Shown: positions 14,126-19,590 of the stretch, piece by piece | How positions within the stretch are numbered: the first letter of the stretch is position 1 | Layout: each line of letters begins with the position of its first letter | Origin: an uncultured Collinsella sp. | GTDB lineage: Bacteria; Actinomycetota; Coriobacteriia; Coriobacteriales; Coriobacteriaceae | Direction of reading: 5' to 3' | DNA: 19,590 bases | NCBI GenBank assembly: GCA_900543615.1 | Contig: UQSC01000024.1 | Location: 1-19,590, forward strand | The notes under the pieces: model-generated | The model's input: the letters and a program-made list of their open reading frames with translations, nothing else | Told to the model about the DNA's origin: nothing | Database searches by the model: none | Position numbers and translations under genes: made by a program

Positions 14126-15469
14126 ATGTCCAAGAAAAACTATGCCGTGACCATTGCCGGCGGTGGCTCTACCTTCACTCCGGGCATCGCTCTGATGCTG
14201 CTTGAGGAGCGCGACCGCTTCCCGGTCAACAAGGTGACCTTCTACGACAACAACGCCGAGCGCCAGGAGACCGTGGCCAAGGCCTGCGAGATCTACTTCC
14301 ACGAGAACGCCCCCGAGGTTGAGTTCAACTACACCACCGACCCCGAAACCGCTTTTACCGGTACTGACTTCGTCCTCGCTCACATCCGCGTCGGCCTGTA
14401 CGCTATGCGCGAGCTCGACGAGAAGATTCCTCTCAAGTACGGCTGCGTTGGCCAAGAGACCTGCGGTGCCGGCGGTATCGCCTACGGCATGCGCTCCATC
14501 GGCGGCGTCATCGAGATCCTCGACTACATGGAGAAGTACAGCCCCAACGCCTGGATGCTCAACTACTCCAACCCCGCGGCCATCGTCGCCGAGGCCTGCC
14601 GCGTGCTGCGCCCCAACAGCCGCATCATCAACATCTGCGACATGCCGATCGACCTCATGGATAAGATGAGCCGTATGTGCGGCATCAAGGATCGTCGCGA
14701 GCTGCAGTATAGCTACTACGGCCTCAACCACTTTGGTTGGTGGAGCAAAATCTACGACAAGGATGGCAACGACCTCATGCCGCAGATTAAGGAGCACATG
14801 GCTAAGAACGGCTACCTGGACGGCATCGAGCACGAGGCCGGTAAGGAGCAGCATGTCGAGGAGAGCTGGATTCACACCTTCGGCAAGGCCAAGGATGTCT
14901 ACGCTGTCGATCCCGAGACGATTCCCAATACCTACCTCAAGTATTACCTGTACCCGGACTATGTCGTCGAGACGTCTGACCCCAACTACACTCGCGCCAA
15001 TGAGGTTATGGACGGCCGCGAGAAGAAGGTCTTTGGCGCTTGCCGCGACATCATCGCCAAGGGTACTGCCAAGGACGGCGGCTTTGAGCCGGATGTACAT
15101 GCCAACTACATCGTCGACCTTGCCTGCGCACTGGCCGAGAACACGCTCGAGCGCTTCCTGCTGATCGTCCCCAACGATGGCGCTGTGCCCAACTTCGACC
15201 CGACGGCCATGGTCGAGGTGCCTTGCATCGTCGGTTCCAACGGCTTTGAGAAGATCTGCCAGGGCCCGATTCCGCAGTTCCAGAAGGGCCTGATGGAGCA
15301 GCAGGTTTCCGTTGAGAAGCTCGTTGTCCAGGCTTGGGTCGAGGGCAGCTACCAGAAGCTCTGGCAGGCACTCACGCTCTCCAAGACCATTCCTTCGGCG
15401 AGCGTTGCTAAGCAGATCCTGGACGAGCTCATCGAGGCCAACAAGGATTTCTGGCCCGAGCTTAAGTAA
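14126..15469 (+). CDS. GH4 6-phospho-alpha-glucosidase
   Basis: This 447-residue protein belongs to glycoside hydrolase family 4, close to GlvA/AglB (EC 3.2.1.122). These enzymes hydrolyse 6-phospho-alpha-glucosides through an NAD- and Mn-dependent oxidation-elimination mechanism. The N-terminal NAD-binding segment TIAGGGSTFTPG is at 9-20 and NYSNPA at 146-151. Cys171 (ICDMP) and Asn201-His202 (LNHFGW) are the expected metal ligands, at the numbering known for Bacillus GlvA, with Asp172 the likely acid. The PNTYLKYY segment (267-274) probably holds the catalytic Tyr. AGGAGG lies 7 bases before the ATG. It acts in the cytoplasm on the product of the upstream PTS and releases glucose 6-phosphate plus an aglycone. 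Alpha rather than beta specificity rests on this resemblance and on the permease. Confidence 0.92.
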   Translation: MSKKNYAVTIAGGGSTFTPGIALMLLEERDRFPVNKVTFYDNNAERQETVAKACEIYFHENAPEVEFNYTTDPETAFTGTDFVLAHIRVGLYAMRELDEKIPLKYGCVGQETCGAGGIAYGMRSIGGVIEILDYMEKYSPNAWMLNYSNPAAIVAEACRVLRPNSRIINICDMPIDLMDKMSRMCGIKDRRELQYSYYGLNHFGWWSKIYDKDGNDLMPQIKEHMAKNGYLDGIEHEAGKEQHVEESWIHTFGKAKDVYAVDPETIPNTYLKYYLYPDYVVETSDPNYTRANEVMDGREKKVFGACRDIIAKGTAKDGGFEPDVHANYIVDLACALAENTLERFLLIVPNDGAVPNFDPTAMVEVPCIVGSNGFEKICQGPIPQFQKGLMEQQVSVEKLVVQAWVEGSYQKLWQALTLSKTIPSASVAKQILDELIEANKDFWPELK

Positions 15470-15529
15470 GGACTACTGTCTCGAACTCTTACGCATCTCT
15501 GCTTCATTTGCGCCGTCGTGGCGTCCGGA

Positions 15530-15559
15530 TTCGCCCGGATGCTGCGGCGGCGCTATACT
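15530..15559 (+). promoter_or_regulatory. Possible ychF promoter
   Basis: TATACT (15554-15559) is a good -10 box, with TTCGCC (15530-15535) 18 bp upstream as a poor -35. The GTG start is 37 bp beyond the -10. No terminator was found between the glucosidase stop and this point, so some read-through is possible. Confidence 0.4.
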
Positions 15560-15596
15560 TATGCAGTTTGAAGTACCTGTATCAAAAGGAGCTGTC

Positions 15597-16673
<1,077 letters not shown>

Positions 16674-16684
16674 GGACGACGCAT

Positions 16685-17068
16685 ATGTTTAAATATGGCA
16701 AAAAAGCTGGCTACATGGGTATTGCGCTGCTCGTACTTGCGGTGATTCCGCTGGTGGTTGCAGCGTTTGTGATCCCCAACATTGGCCCCGAGGTGGCAAC
16801 GAAGTTTAACGCAGCCGGCGAGGTGACGCGCTGGGGTAAGAGCTACGAGCTGCTGGCACTGCCGGTGCTCAACCTGCTGCTGAGCGTGGCGACGTACTTT
16901 ACGGCGGGACGCCAGGCAAAGAACAACGAGGACTCCGCTGTGATGGCACGTCTTGCGTGCGAGCGCTACCTGCGCAACGGCTGCATCACGGGCGTGTTCC
17001 TCAATGTAATCAACGTCTACTTTATGTATTCGGCGATTACTGGAACGGGCTTTGGCTTTGGTTTCTAG
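16685..17068 (+). CDS. Small DUF1648-like membrane protein
   Basis: This 127-residue protein has three probable membrane helices (about 11-32, 55-72 and 98-118). The segment between the first two, KFNAAGEVTRWGKS (40-53), matches the extracytoplasmic signature of DUF1648 proteins, found at the N-terminus of the SdpI immunity family, which itself has more helices. This is a short stand-alone version with a Gly/Phe-rich tail (GTGFGFGF). AAGGA lies 9 bases before the ATG. It is 11 bp from ychF and probably shares its transcript. Function is unknown; an SdpI-like immunity role would be a guess. Confidence 0.75.
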   Translation: MFKYGKKAGYMGIALLVLAVIPLVVAAFVIPNIGPEVATKFNAAGEVTRWGKSYELLALPVLNLLLSVATYFTAGRQAKNNEDSAVMARLACERYLRNGCITGVFLNVINVYFMYSAITGTGFGFGF

Positions 17069-17077
17069 CTTGTCCTT

Positions 17078-17467
17078 TTAGGCAACGAGCCTGCACACAT
17101 ATTCAATGGCTGCTGCGAGGCCGCCGCTCGATCGTGGTTTAAAGACCATGTCGGCGGCGGCCTCGTTTTCGTATCCGGCGCCGCGAAGGGCAAGTGCGAT
17201 ACCGGCTTCCAGGAGAAGGGGCAGACCTCGTTGGCTGGTTGCGATTACGGCAGCCTGCTTGAGCGAGCAGCTGTGCGCTTGGCATTGGATGGCAAGTTCA
17301 CCTTGCGCCGGGCAAGGGACCAGAACGGCGGCGACGCGACTTGATAGCAATGCAAATGCTGTGCGCTCATCGGGCGAAAGGCATTCTGCTTCAACGACGA
17401 CGAGCTTGGGCGGCGCGCTGTTTGTGCGAAGCGTGGCTCGGTACATGCGGACCGAAGAACCCGACAT
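17078..17467 (-). CDS. Hypothetical protein, divergent from XRE repressor
   Basis: This 129-residue soluble protein is not one I recognise. The start ATG at 17467 has AGGAG 8 bases upstream; a TTG at 17491 lies inside the palindrome and is rejected. The core alternates hydrophobic strands (KLVVVEA 21-27, VAAVLVPC 45-52, AAVIATSQ 72-79) with helices, and ends DMVFKP...LAAAIEYV (106-124). That order recalls the second half of a response-regulator receiver domain, where Lys-Pro follows the fifth strand, but the acidic phosphorylation pocket is missing. An overlapping plus-strand frame (17106-17498) is less protein-like. It is probably controlled by the divergent XRE-type gene. Confidence 0.65.
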   Translation of the reverse strand: MSGSSVRMYRATLRTNSAPPKLVVVEAECLSPDERTAFALLSSRVAAVLVPCPAQGELAIQCQAHSCSLKQAAVIATSQRGLPLLLEAGIALALRGAGYENEAAADMVFKPRSSGGLAAAIEYVCRLVA

Positions 17468-17490
17468 AGAAAACTCCTGTGTATTCGGCA

Positions 17491-17514
17491 AAACGTAAAC
17501 TATAGTTTACGTTT
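17491..17514. promoter_or_regulatory. 24-bp perfect palindrome, divergent operator
   Basis: Bases 17491-17514 read identically on both strands, from AAACGTAAAC outward across a TATA centre. TATAGT occurs on each strand (17501-17506 plus, 17499-17504 minus), so -10 boxes for both divergent genes fall in the centre. A dimeric repressor bound here would close both promoters; the XRE protein encoded 30 bp away is the obvious candidate. Confidence 0.75.
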
Positions 17515-17543
17515 ATGTTCGGCTCCATTTCAAACTCGGCTGC

Positions 17544-17762
17544 ATGGACGAACGTGCGAAACAGATTCTTGGCAGGCGGGTCGAAGAGACACGCAGGGAC
17601 CTTGGTATCTCCAAGGTTGATTTTTGTGTGGCGACAGGAATCAGCCGACCCTACCTCGACCGAATCGAAGATGGGACGGCAAATTTCACGCTCAAGGTTC
17701 TATTTAAGATCGCGCCCGCACTCGGAATGACGGTGTCAGAACTTCTCGAGGGTATCGAATAG
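17544..17762 (+). CDS. Small XRE-family HTH regulator
   Basis: This 72-residue protein is essentially a single HTH_3/Cro-C1 DNA-binding domain. Its first helix is MDERAKQILGRRVEETRRDL, and the helix-turn-helix spans about 26-46 (VDFCVATGISRPYLDRIEDG), followed by FTLKVLFKIAPALGMTVSELL. There is no effector or dimerisation domain beyond that, as in phage Cro-like or toxin-antitoxin repressors. No Shine-Dalgarno is visible before the ATG at 17544; the likely transcript start within or just after the palindrome gives a leader of about 30 nt. It is divergent from the hypothetical gene and convergent with the asparaginase gene. Confidence 0.85.
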   Translation: MDERAKQILGRRVEETRRDLGISKVDFCVATGISRPYLDRIEDGTANFTLKVLFKIAPALGMTVSELLEGIE

Positions 17763-17771
17763 GGGATACCC
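17750..17771. terminator. Short hairpin between convergent genes
   Basis: GGGTATC (17750-17756) pairs with GATACCC (17765-17771) with an 8-nt loop that contains the XRE stop codon. The asparaginase gene ends 13 bp further on. There is no T-run on either side, so termination is only suggested by position. Confidence 0.3.
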
Positions 17772-17784
17772 GTCGACAGCTGAA

Positions 17785-18798
17785 TTACGCCATCGGGATG
17801 CGGTCGTGGTTGACTTGGCTGTAGAACAGGCGCTGAATCTCGGCCGCATCACGTGACTGGCCGAGTGCCCACATGGTTTTGGCCACGAGCGTCTCGGTGG
17901 TCATGTCGTCGCCGCGCAGAATGCCCGGATGATCGGCGTAAGCACGGCCGACCTCATAAACGCCCAGATCGAGGCCCTCTTCGGGGACCTGCGTGGTCAT
18001 AACGACGGTGCGGCCCGAATCGACCCAGCGGAAAATTGCCTCTTGGAACGACTCGCCCGACTCACCAAACTCGGGGATACCGCCAATGCCAAAGGTCTCC
18101 AGAATCACGGCGTCGTAGCTATCGGCCAGGGCGTCCAGGATACCCGGGTTCACGCCGGGCGTAAGCTTGAGTACAAATACGCGCGGATCGATGCTGTCGT
18201 AGAAACGCACCGGGTATTCGCCCTGATGCGTGCCGTGAAGCCCGTTGCGCACGATGCGGTCGTTGCGGATGTAGGCAATGGGCGGATAGTTGACGCTAAT
18301 GAACGCGTTAAAGCTCATGGTGCGCTGCTTGCGGGCGCGCGTGCCGGCAATGGCTACGCCGCCAAACACGATCGAGACGTCGTGCGAATGCTCGTCGAGC
18401 GCATAGAGCAGGCTCTGGTACAGATTGAGCTTGGCATCGGTAAAGGGATTGCCCATGGGCTTTTGCGAGCCGGTGAGCACGATGGGCTTGGGGCTGTCCT
18501 GAATCAGATAGGAAAGCGCCGCCGCGGTGTAGCTCATGGTGTCGGTGCCGTGCAGGACCACAAAGCCGTCGTGGTCGGCATAGCCCTCGACGATGACGTC
18601 GCGGATACGCATCCAGTCGCTCGGGCGCATATTGGTGCTGTCGATGTTCATGGGCTGCACCACGTCGAGCTCGCAGAGGTCCGAGATCTCGGGGACGCTC
18701 TGGGCGAGCTCCTCACCGGTCAGGGCGGGGGAGAGGCCGTTGCCGTCCTCGGTCGATGCGATGGTGCCGCCCGTGGCGATGAGAAGGATGCGCTTCAT
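17785..18798 (-). CDS. Type I L-asparaginase
   Basis: This 337-residue protein hydrolyses L-asparagine to aspartate and ammonia (EC 3.5.1.1). The first catalytic Thr is Thr12 (ATGGTIAS) and the second motif HGTDTMSYTAAAL holds Thr85-Asp86, with Lys157 (GTRARK) as the probable third member of the second triad. The start at 18798 gives MKRILLIATGG with no signal peptide, so the enzyme is cytoplasmic like E. coli AnsA rather than the periplasmic AnsB type. AGGA lies 9 bases upstream. An in-frame start at 18870 would add 24 residues (MDALCHNTAERL...) that do not look like family sequence or a signal peptide, and is rejected. It is divergent from guaA. Confidence 0.93.
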   Translation of the reverse strand: MKRILLIATGGTIASTEDGNGLSPALTGEELAQSVPEISDLCELDVVQPMNIDSTNMRPSDWMRIRDVIVEGYADHDGFVVLHGTDTMSYTAAALSYLIQDSPKPIVLTGSQKPMGNPFTDAKLNLYQSLLYALDEHSHDVSIVFGGVAIAGTRARKQRTMSFNAFISVNYPPIAYIRNDRIVRNGLHGTHQGEYPVRFYDSIDPRVFVLKLTPGVNPGILDALADSYDAVILETFGIGGIPEFGESGESFQEAIFRWVDSGRTVVMTTQVPEEGLDLGVYEVGRAYADHPGILRGDDMTTETLVAKTMWALGQSRDAAEIQRLFYSQVNHDRIPMA

Positions 18799-18874
18799 GC
18801 TGGTATTCCTATCGTATTTGCCGCCGCAAGGGCGGAGTCGTTCGGCAGTATTGTGGCACAGGGCGTCCAATGTT

Positions 18875-18903
18875 CAAACGTATTACATCATCTGTAACGT
18901 TTG
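18875..18903. promoter_or_regulatory. Inverted repeat between asparaginase and guaA
   Basis: CAAACG(TA)TTACA (18875-18887) pairs with TGTAACGTTTG (18893-18903), giving 11 pairs with a 2-nt bulge and a 5-nt spacer. On the minus strand it overlaps a possible asparaginase promoter (TTACCA, 16 bp, TAATAC). The remaining 268-bp gap has a GTGTACACT box (18992-19000) as a possible guaA -10. No purine riboswitch core was found. Confidence 0.35.
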
Positions 18904-19066
18904 GTAACACTTCAATTGCCGTCAAATAAGGGCCTAGGTCGTGCGTTTGCCGTGCGCTGATGGCTGCGAGGGGCGAGAAACCCCATATAACGTGTACACT
19001 ATGAAGGCTATTTTCGTTCATTCACGCGGGTGGGCACCGGCTCCCCGCCAACAAGAGGGGGAAACC

Positions 19067-19546
19067 ATGGATCAAAAGGCTTCCGCAAAGGTCCTCGTAC
19101 TCGACTTTGGTGCGCAGTACGGTCAGCTCATTGCCCGTCGCGTCCGCGACCTCAACGTGTATTCCGAGATTGTCCCCTGCGACATCTCGGCCGACGAGAT
19201 TCGCGAGATGAACGCCTCTGCGCTCATCCTTTCTGGCGGCCCGGCCTCCGTGTACGCCGAGGACGCTCCGTCCATCGACCCCGCCATCTTTGACCTGGGC
19301 CTTCCCGTCCTGGGCTTTTGCTACGGCCATCAGATCACGGCCGTGACGCTCGGTGGCAAGGTCGGCCACTCCGAGGTGGGCGAGTACGGCCGCGCCACCA
19401 TCACGCGCACGGCCGGCGCCAAGCTCTTTAACTCCACGCCCATGGAGCAGACCGTGTGGATGAGCCATCGCGACGCCGTTTCCGAGGTGCCCGAGGGCTT
19501 TACCGTTACCGCCAGCACCGACGTGTGCCCGGTCGCTGCGATGGAG
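19067..19546 (+). CDS. guaA: GMP synthase, N-terminal part (contig-end truncated)
   Basis: The 160 residues present are the class I glutamine amidotransferase domain of GMP synthase (EC 6.3.5.2), which makes GMP from XMP in purine synthesis. Visible are VLDFGAQYGQLIARRVR (10-26), the oxyanion SGGP (56-59), nucleophile Cys85 in GFCYGHQ, and the His134 segment WMSHRD. The ATP pyrophosphatase and dimerisation domains are missing because the contig ends. The ATG at 19067 follows AGAGGGGG. The frame continues to a TGA at 19565-19567, but the final LSLIHI is translated adapter and not part of the protein. Confidence 0.95.
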
Positions 19547-19590
19547 CTGTCTCTTATACACATCTGACGCTGCCGACGAATAGCCTTGTG
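19547..19590 (+). other. Illumina Nextera adapter at contig end
   Basis: Bases 19547-19565 are the 19-bp transposase mosaic end CTGTCTCTTATACACATCT. They are followed by GACGCTGCCGACGA (19566-19579, the Nextera read-1 adapter remainder), an 8-base index-like ATAGCCTT (19580-19587) and GTG, the start of the reverse-complemented P5 sequence. This order is exactly that of library read-through. It is sequencing artefact, not genome. Confidence 0.98.

Noticed and set aside
15312..15596. In-frame 95-residue N-terminal extension of YchF
   Set aside because: It overlaps the glucosidase gene in another frame and reads as Ser/Arg-rich shadow. The GTG at 15597 has AAAGGAG and matches the family start.
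17106..17498. Plus-strand 130-residue frame over the hypothetical protein
   Set aside because: The sequence is rich in Arg, Ser and Ala without hydrophobic periodicity, begins without a Shine-Dalgarno and runs through the palindrome. The minus-strand reading has a good AGGAG and a strand-helix pattern.
17929..18897. 322-residue plus-strand frame over asparaginase
   Set aside because: It is antisense to an asparaginase with both catalytic motifs intact, and its translation shows only Ala/Val/Gly/His-rich shadow sequence.
18799..19066. Purine riboswitch upstream of guaA
   Set aside because: The conserved three-way-junction core bases of the guanine/adenine aptamer are not present, and only short unrelated stems are seen.
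19547..19565. Mosaic end as a genuine Tn5/IS50 terminus
   Set aside because: The flanking bases are the synthetic Nextera read-1 tail, an index and the start of P5, not transposon DNA.

Overview
The window looks like chromosomal DNA of a gut actinobacterium of the class Coriobacteriia, most likely Collinsella. This is inferred from the GC-rich coding sequence, GTG/TTG-rich false starts, the protein repertoire and overall protein style; no 16S or other phylogenetic marker is present to prove it. There is no rRNA, tRNA, CRISPR array, transposase or prophage. The last 44 bases (19547-19590) are not biological: they match the Illumina Nextera adapter, so the contig ends at about 19546, inside guaA.

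Layout. (1) 193-4535, minus strand: a three-gene operon of two tandem, mutually related all-helical repeat-like proteins followed by a natural one-chain fusion of MurT and GatD, the enzyme that amidates D-Glu of lipid II. (2) 4536-5035: a 500-bp divergent intergenic region with operator-like AAACGTTT sites, a short imperfect repeat and a leader hairpin. (3) 5036-10027, plus strand: an iron-containing alcohol dehydrogenase, two adjacent GldA-type glycerol dehydrogenase paralogues, each separated from its neighbour by a strong intrinsic terminator, and a four-cluster ferredoxin-like protein. This reads as a fermentative redox block. (4) 10028-10158: two stacked hairpins, one a 21-bp perfect inverted repeat, between convergent genes. 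(5) 10159-15469: a divergent sugar regulon. On the minus strand are a zinc MDR-type polyol dehydrogenase and a GntR/UTRA regulator; on the plus strand are an alpha-glucoside PTS EIICB permease and a GH4 6-phospho-alpha-glucosidase. Matching CTTGTCTA sites overlap the likely -35 boxes of both promoters, so the regulator probably controls both arms.

(6) 15597-17068: the YchF/OLA1 ATPase and a small DUF1648-like membrane protein. (7) 17078-17762: an unrecognised 129-residue protein divergent from a 72-residue XRE-type repressor, with a 24-bp perfect palindrome covering the shared promoter. (8) 17785-19546: a type I L-asparaginase (minus) divergent from guaA (plus, truncated by the contig end).

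The best candidates for something little described are the MurT-GatD fusion with its paired helical partners, and the PTS / phospho-alpha-glucosidase / polyol dehydrogenase set. The latter could form a maltitol- or isomalt-type pathway, with hydrolysis releasing a polyol that the dehydrogenase then oxidises. Both are inferences from gene content.
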